DNA from: Bacillus benzoevorans
Lineage (GTDB): Bacteria; Bacillota; Bacilli; Bacillales; Cytobacillaceae
Direction of reading: 5' to 3'
Assembly: GCF_014207535.1 (NCBI RefSeq)
Contig: NZ_JACHGK010000001.1
Location: 186,001 to 250,000, forward strand
Length of the DNA: 64,000 nucleotides
How positions within the stretch are numbered: the first letter of the stretch is position 1; each line of letters starts with the position of its first letter. Made by a program: the position numbers and the translations under genes. This document shows positions 54,081-62,559 of the stretch, in pieces. The notes below the pieces were generated by a model. That model made no database searches and was not told the origin of the DNA. It saw only the letters and a program-made list of their open reading frames with translations.

Positions 54081-54233
54081 AACGTTATCCATTTAAACTT
54101 ACATCTCATCTTCTCAATAAAGATGTGCTTTTTGTTTGGAAAGTAAAGGATGTAAATAATTACGGCATAAAGCAAAAAAGCTCGTCTTTGTTTGTCCTTC
54201 TGATCATATAGTGAAGGAAGGGAGGGTGAGCAA

Positions 54234-55280
54234 GTGAAAACAAATTGGGGAGCTGCGATCCAAATAGCTGCTGTTTATGTTGGAACAGTTGTTGGAGCGG
54301 GCTTTGCAACAGGAAGGGAAATTGTTGAATTTTTCTCCAGATTTGGTTTTATCGGCTTAATTAGCATGCTTATGTCAGGATATATCCTCATCTTTCTTGG
54401 CACGAAATTAATGGTACTGTCAGCCCGTATCCAGGCGAAATCCTATGAAGAATTTAACGAATACCTTTTTGGAAAAACATTTGGAAAAGTGATTAACTTG
54501 TTATTGATGCTAATGCTGATAGGGGTCTGTGCTGTTATGCTGGCGGGGGCAGGAGCCGTGTTTCAAGAGCAGCTGGGGTTTTCAAAGCTTATCGGCGTGT
54601 TAATCACGATTATATTATCATATATTGTCATGATAGTTGGAATAAAAGCGTTGTTTGCTGTTAATACATTTGTGGTTCCGCTTATGATCACGTTTAGCTT
54701 TATCCTGATGATTTTGTCTGTTAAACTGCCGCATTTTCTCGATCAATTATTGTATATTCCTTATGTAGAAGACGGATGGAAGGTTGTAGTTGCTCCATTC
54801 TCTTATACGGCGTTTAATTTATCTCTTGCTCAAGCAGTATTAGTACCGGTTGCTTCGGAGATTAAAGATGAAAGGATCATTAAAAGGGGCGGAATATTGG
54901 GAGGGGCAGCTTTAACGGTTATTTTGATAGCAGGACATTTAACTTTGATTATGCTTCCAGATTTTACAACATATGAAATTCCTATGGCTGTCATTATGAG
55001 GAACTTGGCGTCAGGCTTATATTGGATTTTTATCCTCGTTATTTATGGGGAAATATTCACTTCAATTATTGGTAATGTATTCGGGCTGGAAAAACAAATA
55101 AAGCAATATGTATCGCTGCCCAAAATGGTTACCGTTACCGTAATTTTTTCCGTCACTTATATTTTGAGCTTATTTGAGTACAGCCGCCTTCTATCCTATT
55201 TGTATCCGCTCTTCGGCTATGTCAGTATGATCTTTATCTTACTATTGTGGATGAAACCAGATAATCATCTAGAAAATTAA
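54234..55280 (+). CDS. ykvI: YkvI family membrane protein
   Basis: 348 residues with about ten membrane segments, beginning NWGAAIQIAAVYVGTVVGAGFATGREIVEFF. Similar to B. subtilis YkvI, an LeuT/APC-like transporter of unknown substrate. The start is GTG at 54234 with GGGAGG 8 nt upstream. Order mhqR-ykvI is as in B. subtilis ykvE-ykvI. Followed by a clean terminator. Confidence 0.8.
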   Translation: MKTNWGAAIQIAAVYVGTVVGAGFATGREIVEFFSRFGFIGLISMLMSGYILIFLGTKLMVLSARIQAKSYEEFNEYLFGKTFGKVINLLLMLMLIGVCAVMLAGAGAVFQEQLGFSKLIGVLITIILSYIVMIVGIKALFAVNTFVVPLMITFSFILMILSVKLPHFLDQLLYIPYVEDGWKVVVAPFSYTAFNLSLAQAVLVPVASEIKDERIIKRGGILGGAALTVILIAGHLTLIMLPDFTTYEIPMAVIMRNLASGLYWIFILVIYGEIFTSIIGNVFGLEKQIKQYVSLPKMVTVTVIFSVTYILSLFEYSRLLSYLYPLFGYVSMIFILLLWMKPDNHLEN

Positions 55281-55303
55281 AGGTGCAGACCTCGTCTGCA
55301 CCT
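55281..55303 (+). terminator. Terminator of ykvI
   Basis: Perfect 10-bp stem AGGTGCAGAC/GTCTGCACCT, 3-nt loop, T-rich tail, starting right after the stop. Confidence 0.85.
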
Positions 55304-55310
55304 TTGTTTG

Positions 55311-55505
55311 CTTAACTTTATTCAGCAGAAGTCCTCCACTTCTAAAGTTAAGGGATGAATGCAGAAAAGCTTTCCAATTCAGTGGGGGTTCAAATCCATG
55401 CTGAATGAAGTTAAGCCTCCGGCAGATGCCTCGATTTTTCAAAGGAAATTTTTCGAGCGAGCTCGAAAAAAATCGGGCGCAAATTCGCCTCGGCGAATTT
55501 GATAA
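55311..55505 (+). repeat. Dispersed structured repeat, copy 2
   Basis: Starts CTTAACTTTATTCAGCA; the near-exact inverse TGCTGAATGAAGTTAAG recurs about 85 nt later and leads into a 91-nt core (55415-55505) shared with copy 1. The core has TTTTTCGAGC/GCTCGAAAAA (55449-55470) and the perfect hairpin CAAATTCGCC/GGCGAATTTG (55480-55501). It lies at the junction of convergent genes, as does copy 1. Confidence 0.8.
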
Positions 55506-55520
55506 AGTAATCTTATCCTC

Positions 55521-56135
55521 CTATCTAAACGGAAGTAGAACGAAAGTGAACAGATCAAAAACTAAGTGAGAAATGATCAGCATATGCATGTTTCTTTTCC
55601 ATGCATACAAAAATCCCCAAAACAGTCCGGCAATGAGCGCAGCAAAAAAGTGAATAAAGTATCCTGAATAAAGCTGAACAGAAGCATATAATACGGCAGC
55701 TAAGAGGACACTGTATTTGATGTTTAGCTTTGTGGCAGACAGTTTTTTTTGCACAAAACCGCGCCAAAATAACTCTTCACCTGGAATAATAAATAAGAAG
55801 AGTACGATATAATGCCAAATTTGTGAAGGTGAATAAGATCGATAAAGACTGGAAATCTCACCGTTAAAAGGTAAATGAAAGAAACCAATAAGCACGTTTC
55901 CAAGCCAAAACAAAGCAAAAAGAACGATTCCAGAAGCAACACCATAGAAACTATATGATAGAACAGAGCATTTATCATCTGTTTTCAGATGGAAAATAGC
56001 ATAACTCATTAACAGCAGCATGGCTGCTGTAAACATATACCAGAAAGTAGCTTTGTTCTGAAAAGTAAGATACATCAAAAGATGTGCGATGACTAAACCG
56101 ATGATTAAACGGATATCAATCGAAAGTCTATTCAC
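55521..56135 (-). CDS. CPBP family intramembrane metalloprotease
   Basis: 204 residues, six or seven membrane segments. The CPBP/CAAX-protease motif EExxxR is present at Glu120-Glu121 and Arg125 (IIPGEELFWRGFVQKK), with a later His in SHLVFDLFTF. These act in protein maturation or bacteriocin immunity; the substrate is unknown. Monocistronic. Confidence 0.8.
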   Translation of the reverse strand: MNRLSIDIRLIIGLVIAHLLMYLTFQNKATFWYMFTAAMLLLMSYAIFHLKTDDKCSVLSYSFYGVASGIVLFALFWLGNVLIGFFHLPFNGEISSLYRSYSPSQIWHYIVLFLFIIPGEELFWRGFVQKKLSATKLNIKYSVLLAAVLYASVQLYSGYFIHFFAALIAGLFWGFLYAWKRNMHMLIISHLVFDLFTFVLLPFR

Positions 56136-56360
56136 TGCGATACCCCTTCCTTGTAGACAACTATCATTTTAACAAAAAAAAGTTCAATAAGATAGGAGTG
56201 TAATGACATATTCATTGAATTTTAATTATGCTTAATAATCTTTTACCAGCACTTTTAGCAGCTAAAATCTTAACCGGATAAAAAGTATAAGAATGGTGAA
56301 TCCTATTTGTGACCAGCAGCCATGGTTTGTTTAACTATTCAAATGGAAGGAAAGATGTAT

Positions 56361-56477
56361 ATGACGAAACAAAAAAACGAGAAAGAAAGAGCATGGTCAG
56401 TAAGAAAACAGGATCAAAAACCACATGGTAAAGTAAAGTCATTAAAGGAATTGGCAAATGAAGTAAGAGATTCCTAA
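56361..56477 (+). CDS. Very small basic protein, DUF6254-like
   Basis: 38 residues: MTKQKNEKERAWSVRKQ then DQKPHGKVKSLKELANEV. The KERAW..RKQ..KPHGKVKS pattern matches small Bacillus proteins I associate with DUF6254, from memory and with moderate certainty. GGAAAG lies 6 nt before the ATG at 56361. Function unknown. Confidence 0.6.
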   Translation: MTKQKNEKERAWSVRKQDQKPHGKVKSLKELANEVRDS

Positions 56478-56537
56478 GAGGAAAAGCAGAGTCATTTGAG
56501 GTCTGTTATCATTGAGGGATTTGATAAATGTATTCAA

Positions 56538-56580
56538 TCTGCTTATTGCCCGGCTTTCTTTTTTTCGGACAATAAGCAGA
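56538..56580. terminator. Bidirectional hairpin between the small gene and ykvS
   Basis: TCTGCTTATTG pairs perfectly with CAATAAGCAGA, loop of 21 nt with an inner CCG/CGG pairing. Confidence 0.65.
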
Positions 56581-56636
56581 GAATGATCATTCCAAAGAAA
56601 ATCCTTTTTGCGATGCATTGTAAGTGAAAGAAAAGA

Positions 56637-56825
56637 TTAGCCAGCCGACTCTCTAATGATTTTATAGTTTTTATGATTGACAACGGTCCTGGATTCTATT
56701 TGTAGGTCCTGGAAATTTTCCATATAAGTTAAATCAACGATTACTGAGTTTTCATATACTTTTTCTACTATTCCTTGTAAGCCTTCTCTAAATTCTATAA
56801 TATTGCCTACTTCTGCCCTTTTCAA
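56637..56825 (-). CDS. ykvS: YkvS family protein (DUF2187)
   Basis: 62 residues, VGNIIEFREGLQGIVEKVYENSVIVDLTYMENF, the DUF2187/YkvS small beta-barrel-like family. TTG at 56825 gives MKRAEVG, the usual family start, with AGGAG 11 nt upstream; ATG at 56834 is the alternative but overlaps the RBS spacing. Function unknown. Confidence 0.75.
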   Translation of the reverse strand: MKRAEVGNIIEFREGLQGIVEKVYENSVIVDLTYMENFQDLQIESRTVVNHKNYKIIRESAG

Positions 56826-57110
56826 AATCGTCATCACTCCTCAGTATTTGAAGTTAATAAACATTCTGCACTACTTTTCACTGTCCGTAAAGGATTTTAT
56901 TGAAAATTTCAGCGATATTATTAAAATTATTTTTCATTGCGATAAAGGATACTGTATTTGCTGTGTAATTTTTTGTTAATATATATATGTATTGCATGGT
57001 ATGGTATAGTATCAATGGTAAATCTTGATCTGAATAATCGTTTTGATTAAATTTAGGCAGGAATACATATAGCTGTACGATTGAACATTTATTGAAGGAG
57101 TTTGATGAAG

Positions 57111-57377
57111 ATGGTTGAAAAACAATTTACGGTAATTTCCGATACAGGAATTCATGCTCGGCCGGCAACACTGCTAGTGCAAACAGCAAGCAGGTTTGTT
57201 TCTGATATCGATCTTGAATATAAAGACAAGAAGGTGAACTTAAAATCAATTATGGGTGTGATGTCATTAGGAATTGGCAAGGGTGCAGAAATTAAAATTA
57301 TGATTGATGGCAATGATGAAAATGAAGCATTAACCGCTTTGCAGGAATTAATGGTAAAAGAAGGATTAGCGGAATAA
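57111..57377 (+). CDS. ptsH: Phosphocarrier protein HPr
   Basis: 88 residues, HPr of the phosphotransferase system. His15 in DTGIHARPA and Ser46 in LKSIMGVMSLG sit exactly at the canonical positions when translation begins at 57111, supporting that ATG over 57105. It relays phosphate from enzyme I to sugar EIIs and, as HPr-Ser46-P, is the CcpA corepressor. Unusual: ptsI does not follow; a terminator comes right after the stop. Confidence 0.93.
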   Translation: MVEKQFTVISDTGIHARPATLLVQTASRFVSDIDLEYKDKKVNLKSIMGVMSLGIGKGAEIKIMIDGNDENEALTALQELMVKEGLAE

Positions 57378-57390
57378 AAGGGATGATCAG

Positions 57391-57423
57391 GAGATTGGTG
57401 TATTACAGCCAGTCTCTTTTTTT
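57391..57423 (+). terminator. Terminator of ptsH
   Basis: GAGATTGG pairs with CCAGTCTC (one T.G pair), then seven T's. Confidence 0.8.
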
Positions 57424-57482
57424 ATTATCGAGGTTTAGCAAATGTTTATAAGGGAAAAGGTGGTGGTAAGGAGGAGTCAGCC

Positions 57483-57944
57483 ATGAATATAGTCAAATTA
57501 CGCTTCATCATCGCTTTTTTTTGTCTTTATACTCTTGTGGGGTGTACGATAAAGGACGAACCGGCGATTATTAACCGAAATGCGGAGGTACTGCTGACAA
57601 ATAAAAATGAACTGCAGTTCCGCTTTAAGATTAATGAAAAGGTTTTTACAACGGAGAAAATGTATAAGGTGAAGGTTCACATTCACAATAAAAGATTAGC
57701 ATCCGCTTTGGGTAGCGAGGAAATTATATATGGAGAAACAGAAATTTTCAACGGGGAATTATTAGAGGTTGAAAATGGCAGGTCATCCTTTATCTATATG
57801 GACCCGATTCCACTGCTGAAAGACTTGCATGTTTTTGACATTAACAAGATGATCTCAGAACAGCAGGCAGTTTCAGTAGAAATTACAAGTAATGAAGAAG
57901 TGATTGCCAAAACATACTTAACTAATTTCACATCGCAAATGTAA
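57483..57944 (+). CDS. Lipoprotein of unknown function
   Basis: 153 residues with a lipoprotein signal peptide ending at the lipobox LVGC (Cys21). The mature part is beta-rich (AEVLLTNKNELQFRFKINEKVF, YKVKVHIHNKRL, AVSVEITSNEEVIAKTYLTNF). RBS AAGGAGGAG. Family not recognised. Confidence 0.7.
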   Translation: MNIVKLRFIIAFFCLYTLVGCTIKDEPAIINRNAEVLLTNKNELQFRFKINEKVFTTEKMYKVKVHIHNKRLASALGSEEIIYGETEIFNGELLEVENGRSSFIYMDPIPLLKDLHVFDINKMISEQQAVSVEITSNEEVIAKTYLTNFTSQM

Positions 57945-58060
57945 TCACAAAGAGTCATCCATCATGAGATGAATTTTATTTACTGTTTTTTCCATAAAAA
58001 GTATACCTATCAACATTGTGTTGTTAAACTAATCATATACGATGAAGGGAGAGAAGTTTC

Positions 58061-58939
58061 ATGCTGGCAAGAGAAAATACGGTTATTGGTTTTATCGGAA
58101 CAGGAGTAATGGGGAAAAGTATGGCAGGTCATCTGCTGAGGGCAGGTTATCCGCTATGCGTGTATAATCGGACAAAGGAAAAAACAGAAGATTTATTACA
58201 ACAGGGGGCAGAGTGGGCTGATTCAGCAAAAGAAATAGCTGAAAAATGTAATGTGATCTTTACCATTGTTGGTTACCCAAAAGATGTCGAAGAAGTTTAT
58301 TTAGGGGAGCAGGGGATCATTACGAATGGAAAACCAAATACATATGTCATTGATATGACAACCTCTACTCCAACCTTAGCCGTTAAAATACACAGTGAGG
58401 CAAAGAAAAAGAACATTTTTGCCGTTGATGCACCGGTTTCCGGCGGAGATATCGGGGCAAAGGAAGCCCAGCTATCGATCATGGTTGGCGGAGATGAAGA
58501 AGTTTTCGCGGAACTAAAACCGCTTTTCCAGCATCTCGGGACAAATATTGTTTATCAAGGAAAAGCAGGGGCAGGGCAGCATACAAAAATGTGTAATCAA
58601 ATTACGATAGCATCTAATATGATCGGCGTATGCGAAGCGATTGTTTATGCCGAAAAGGCCGGTCTGGACCCGGAAAAGGTACTGGAAAGCATTACCTCGG
58701 GGGCAGCAGGCAGCTGGTCGTTGTCCAATTTGGCTCCGAGAATGATAGAGGGGAATTTCGAGCCAGGATTTTACATCAAACATTTTATTAAAGATATGAA
58801 TATTGCGTTACAGGAAGCGGAGTCAATGGGAATGGAAACCCCTGGTCTTTCATTGGCGAAAAATATGTATGTTAGATTAGCGGAAAATGGGGAAGAAAAC
58901 AGCGGGACGCATGCACTCTATAAGTACTGGAAGAAATAG
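58061..58939 (+). CDS. ykwC: NAD(P)-dependent hydroxyacid dehydrogenase (YkwC)
   Basis: 292 residues, 3-hydroxyisobutyrate dehydrogenase superfamily. Rossmann motif GFIGTGVMGKSMAGHLL (10-26), DAPVSGGDIGA (123-133, substrate-binding) and catalytic Lys176 in GAGQHTKMCNQI. Similar to B. subtilis YkwC. It oxidises a beta-hydroxy acid; the exact substrate is unknown. RBS AAGGGAGAG. Confidence 0.85.
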   Translation: MLARENTVIGFIGTGVMGKSMAGHLLRAGYPLCVYNRTKEKTEDLLQQGAEWADSAKEIAEKCNVIFTIVGYPKDVEEVYLGEQGIITNGKPNTYVIDMTTSTPTLAVKIHSEAKKKNIFAVDAPVSGGDIGAKEAQLSIMVGGDEEVFAELKPLFQHLGTNIVYQGKAGAGQHTKMCNQITIASNMIGVCEAIVYAEKAGLDPEKVLESITSGAAGSWSLSNLAPRMIEGNFEPGFYIKHFIKDMNIALQEAESMGMETPGLSLAKNMYVRLAENGEENSGTHALYKYWKK

Positions 58940-59007
58940 AGCGGAATAATGGAAGAAGCTGCGAATCATACTAACCTAGAAGAAAAACTATTCAGGAGGT
59001 TTTTTGG

Positions 59008-59190
59008 ATGGCGAAAAAAAATAAGAAGAATGATCCGCAGCAGAAAAATAAAAAAGGCTTTGACTCAGCAGTCCTGAATCAGGAGTTCGCTCATGAATTC
59101 GGCAGCGCTGAGGCCAATAGAATTCATAAAGAAAAAGCAAAGAAGGAAAAGGCATCCAAGAATGCCGGGAAATATAAAGGCGGTTTATAA
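59008..59190 (+). CDS. Small gamma-SASP-like protein
   Basis: 60 residues, very basic. GFDSAVLNQEFAHEFGSAEANR contains the EFxxEF block seen in the small proteins at 36056 and 36222, in a Lys/Asn/Gln-rich context typical of spore proteins. AGGAGG lies 9 nt before the ATG. A spore role is inferred. Confidence 0.65.
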   Translation: MAKKNKKNDPQQKNKKGFDSAVLNQEFAHEFGSAEANRIHKEKAKKEKASKNAGKYKGGL

Positions 59191-59216
59191 AATACTTCAA
59201 ACGCCGTTTAATGAAG

Positions 59217-59251
59217 AAAAATGCAGGCCAAAATTAGGCCTGCATTTTTTC
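59217..59251. terminator. Bidirectional terminator overlapping the patA 3' end
   Basis: AAAATGCAGGCC pairs with GGCCTGCATTTT (7-nt loop) plus T's; it covers the last codons of patA on the other strand. Confidence 0.85.
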
Positions 59252-60388
59252 GATAAAGGATTCGATTCTATTTAATCCTTCTTTTAATGTTTCCATATCG
59301 GAGGCGAAAGAAAGCCTGAAATAGCCTTCACCGAAGCTGGAAAAAGCACTGCCGGGTACGACAGCTATTTTTTCTTCTTTTACTAATGAAAGACAGAAGT
59401 CAAAGGAGGACAGCGCTTGATCTGGTATTTTGACAAAGAAATAGAAAGCTCCGTCAGGTTTTTCTACCTGCAGCCCCATATCGATTAAGCGGCTGTAAAC
59501 GTAATCTCTGCGTTCCAAATAGGCTTCTTTCATTGGGAGGCAATCGTCCATACCGGCAGTTAGTGCCTCTATCGCCGCTATCTGCGCAACTGAGGCCGCA
59601 CATGTTACATTGTATTGATGTACCTTTAATATATGCTTTGTTATGGCAGCGGGAGCAAATAGCAACCCTATGCGCCATCCAGTCATGGAGTGTGATTTTG
59701 ACAATCCATTAATGACAATGGTTTGATCCCTTAAAAAAGAAGCAATGGAAACGTGGGGCTGATCGTATACCAATTCACTGTATATTTCATCGGCAAGAAT
59801 GAAAATATCCTTGTCTTTAAGCAACTCTGCTACTCGGCTTAGTTCTGCTTTACTGAGGCTGACCCCTGTAGGATTAGATGGATACGGCAGAACCACACAA
59901 CGGGTGCGTTCTGTCAGATATTTTTCAATGATTTCAGCGGTAAAGCGGAAATTATTTTCCCTGATGTCAGCATAGACTGGTTTTGCGCCGCAAAGCTTAA
60001 TAATTGGCTCATACCCCGGATAGACAGGTCCTGGTAAAATGACCTCTGTATCTTCTTCAAGGATAGTGCGGAAAGCGATATCAATGGCTTCGCTTGCACC
60101 GACTGTTACAATGACCTCTGAATCTGCATCATAATCCAGATTGTATTTTTTTTTCATAAAGTTTGCTGCGGCATGACGAAGTCTTAAATCTCCTGCATTA
60201 TGTGTATAGGATGTGAAGTTATCATCAATAGCCCGTTTGCCGGCTTCTTTCACATGTAACGGTGTCGGGAAATCAGGCTGACCGATTGTCAGGGAAATCA
60301 TCCCTTCCGTTCCTGCCACCATATTAAAAAATTTTCGGATGCCTGATATTTCGATCTCCTTAACTTTACGATTAATTAAATGTTCCAC
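59234..60388 (-). CDS. patA: Aminotransferase A
   Basis: 384 residues, class I/II PLP aminotransferase close to B. subtilis PatA: SLTIGQPDFPTPLHVK, YPSNPTGVSLS, LADEIYSELVYD and Schiff-base Lys231 in GLSKSHSMTGWR. It transaminates N-acetyl-diaminopimelate or related substrates. GTG at 60388 (MEHLIN, as in B. subtilis) has GGGAGG 7 nt upstream; the longer GTG at 60397 overlaps the RBS. Confidence 0.88.
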   Translation of the reverse strand: MEHLINRKVKEIEISGIRKFFNMVAGTEGMISLTIGQPDFPTPLHVKEAGKRAIDDNFTSYTHNAGDLRLRHAAANFMKKKYNLDYDADSEVIVTVGASEAIDIAFRTILEEDTEVILPGPVYPGYEPIIKLCGAKPVYADIRENNFRFTAEIIEKYLTERTRCVVLPYPSNPTGVSLSKAELSRVAELLKDKDIFILADEIYSELVYDQPHVSIASFLRDQTIVINGLSKSHSMTGWRIGLLFAPAAITKHILKVHQYNVTCAASVAQIAAIEALTAGMDDCLPMKEAYLERRDYVYSRLIDMGLQVEKPDGAFYFFVKIPDQALSSFDFCLSLVKEEKIAVVPGSAFSSFGEGYFRLSFASDMETLKEGLNRIESFIEKMQA

Positions 60389-60797
60389 ACGATTCACCCT
60401 CCCAAAACAATAAACTTATTTTAACGTATACAGCCGCTAAATAAAATAGGGCGGAGCAGCAGAAGATATTTTTTGGATAAATATTGACCGAATCAGGTCT
60501 TAAATAAAACAGAAAAAAGACAGGCACTTAAGTGTCTGTCTTTTTTCTGTTTCTACGTTATATTAATAGCCATAATCCCAGTCGACTTCTGCATCATACG
60601 AAACCTTTGAATATTTTTATTATTAATGCAGAAGTGGAAAAATGAAAATGAATACCCAAAAAGAGGTGTACCACAGTTTCAACGGATGTTTCGTATCCAT
60701 TTTATTGGAGGAAAGTAATAAAAAAGTCCTGATTTGTTTCCCTTTCATGGTATAGTAATGGTATAGATTCAAAAAATGATAGGCGGGTTGAACTATT
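60389..60797. other. Intergenic region between patA and cheV with a long palindrome
   Basis: At 60507-60552 a 23-bp near-perfect palindrome, core AAAAAAGACAGGCACTT and its inverse, ends in T's on both strands. On the minus strand an 18-codon open stretch ending YDAEVDWDYGY, without a start codon, stops just before it, which looks like the 3' remnant of a lost gene with its terminator. The rest holds the cheV leader. Confidence 0.4.
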
Positions 60798-61703
60798 ATG
60801 GGTAAAACACAAGGGATTTTACTTGAAACAGGTACAAATGAATTAGAAATCGTTGAATTTGGTATTGACAATAATAAGTTTGGAATCAATGTAATTAAAG
60901 TAAGGGAAATCATAAATCCCCTCCCTGTAACGAAGGTTCCGCAAACCCATCCTCAGGTGGAAGGGATCATTGAATTAAGGGGTGAAGTTCTTCCAGTTGT
61001 GGATGTGGCGAAGGCTATCGGCTTTCCTCCATCAGATACACCTGAGAAAGATAAGTTTATCGTTACTGAATTTAATCAACAGAAAATAGTATTTCATGTT
61101 CATAGCGTTTCCCAGATCCATCGGATATCCTGGGAACAAATTGAAAAACCTTCTGAAATGTATCAAAGCTCTGATAGTCATATCATTGGGGTTATTAAAT
61201 TACACGGAGAAATGATTTTGCTCTTAGATTTTGAAAAAATCGTTGTCGAAATCAATCCGGAGATAGGTATAAGTTTACAGCGTGTGCAGAAGATTGAAAA
61301 GCGTGATCGCTCAAATAAACATCTTATGATTGCTGAAGATTCGCCGCTGCTTCGCAAGCTTTTACATGATACGTTAACAGAAGCTGGATTCAAATATATG
61401 GAGTTTTTTGAAAATGGAAAAGATGCCCTTGAATATTTAGAAAATCTGCTGGCTGAGGGAAAAGAATTGGAAAAAGAAGTTCAGCTTGTGATTACCGATA
61501 TTGAAATGCCGCAGATGGATGGTCATCACTTAACGAAAAAGATAAAGGAACATAGTCAATTAAGCAAACTGCCCATTATTATTTTTTCTTCATTAATTAC
61601 CGATGACCTGCGCCATAAAGGGGAAAAAGTTGGTGCCGATGCTCAAGTTAGTAAACCTGAAATAGCGGAATTAGTCCAATTAATTGACCAGTTTTTAATA
61701 TAA
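60798..61703 (+). CDS. cheV: Chemotaxis coupling protein CheV
   Basis: 301 residues: N-terminal CheW domain (about 15-155; FGIDNNKFGINVIKVREI, GIIELRGEVLPVVDV) and C-terminal receiver (about 173-301) with phospho-acceptor Asp234 in LVITDIEMPQMDGH. CheV couples receptors to CheA and aids adaptation, so the organism is probably motile. Between patA and ykyB as in B. subtilis. Confidence 0.93.
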   Translation: MGKTQGILLETGTNELEIVEFGIDNNKFGINVIKVREIINPLPVTKVPQTHPQVEGIIELRGEVLPVVDVAKAIGFPPSDTPEKDKFIVTEFNQQKIVFHVHSVSQIHRISWEQIEKPSEMYQSSDSHIIGVIKLHGEMILLLDFEKIVVEINPEIGISLQRVQKIEKRDRSNKHLMIAEDSPLLRKLLHDTLTEAGFKYMEFFENGKDALEYLENLLAEGKELEKEVQLVITDIEMPQMDGHHLTKKIKEHSQLSKLPIIIFSSLITDDLRHKGEKVGADAQVSKPEIAELVQLIDQFLI

Positions 61704-61723
61704 GAATGTTCTCGTTACAACAG

Positions 61724-61750
61724 AAAAAAGCCGGCTGCCCGGCTTTTTTT
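61724..61750 (+). terminator. Terminator of cheV
   Basis: AAAAAAGCCGG pairs with CCGGCTTTTTT, 4-nt loop. Confidence 0.9.
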
Positions 61751-61831
61751 TCATTGATAAATGGTATAAAGCGGCTCCAGACAAACGTCAAAAACCCGCA
61801 GATGAGTGCAGGATACACGTACGTATTGAAA

Positions 61832-62305
61832 TTAAAAGTAGCTTTCTCCAAGTTTTTTAAAAACTGGTTTTGTATATTTCTTCTTTGCAGCATGATCTGC
61901 TTTATCATCTTCTGTCATTCCGGTATATGTAGTAAGAAGCTTTTTCGCCTGTGTTAATGAGAGGGTTGTTTTTGGATTTCTTACATGACTGTCCAGCTTT
62001 CCTAAATGCGGAAGTTCAGCAAAATCATTTTTGGACGGCGGAAGGTGGAATGTATATTTGCCACAAGAAATTAATACATCTGACTGCTGCTGGCTGTATT
62101 TTGGATTATTAGAAAAGTGAAGTCCGACTTTCTTTGCTCTGCCTTCTTTAATAAGTTTATGAAGAGCTGAATACTTAAGTTTATATAAATATTTTGGATT
62201 GGGTGCCGTTTTAGCGTGCCGGTTAACAATGAAGATCGCTTGTGAGAGGTTTTCAATTGTTGGCTTTAATTGAGGATAGGAAGATTGATTCTGATTACCA
62301 GTCAA
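61832..62305 (-). CDS. ykyB: YkyB family protein
   Basis: 157 residues, YkyB family: LSQAIFIVNRHAKTAPNPKYLYKLKYSALHKLI, GLHFSNNPKYSQQQSDVLIS, and the C-terminal HKPVFKKLGESYF-like end (KPVFKKLGESYF). Function unknown. TTG at 62305 has AGGAG 8 nt upstream on the minus strand; earlier TTGs are too close to or ahead of the RBS. Confidence 0.85.
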   Translation of the reverse strand: MTGNQNQSSYPQLKPTIENLSQAIFIVNRHAKTAPNPKYLYKLKYSALHKLIKEGRAKKVGLHFSNNPKYSQQQSDVLISCGKYTFHLPPSKNDFAELPHLGKLDSHVRNPKTTLSLTQAKKLLTTYTGMTEDDKADHAAKKKYTKPVFKKLGESYF

Positions 62306-62559
62306 TTTCAAGACTCCTTTCAAAATATTTGATGAAATAATCTGATTTTTTATGAATTCATTTATTTCCTAGTTAAATTACCCTAATTTTATTATACCCC
62401 TTTTTGAGTACAAAAGAAAATACATTCTTAAGAAAGTCAACAGAGGAAACAGTTTCAAGAGGATGGGGATTCTATTAGATGAAGATAAAAAAATCACCAT
62501 GATGACAAATATTTGGTATGATCATGTTAATTGACATTTTTTTGTAAGGGAGAAGTTTG

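Noticed and set aside
60623..60913. Minus-strand frame with a short hydrophobic end near cheV
   Set aside because: No RBS, overlaps the cheV start, and the only sensible internal ATG gives a 25-residue peptide.
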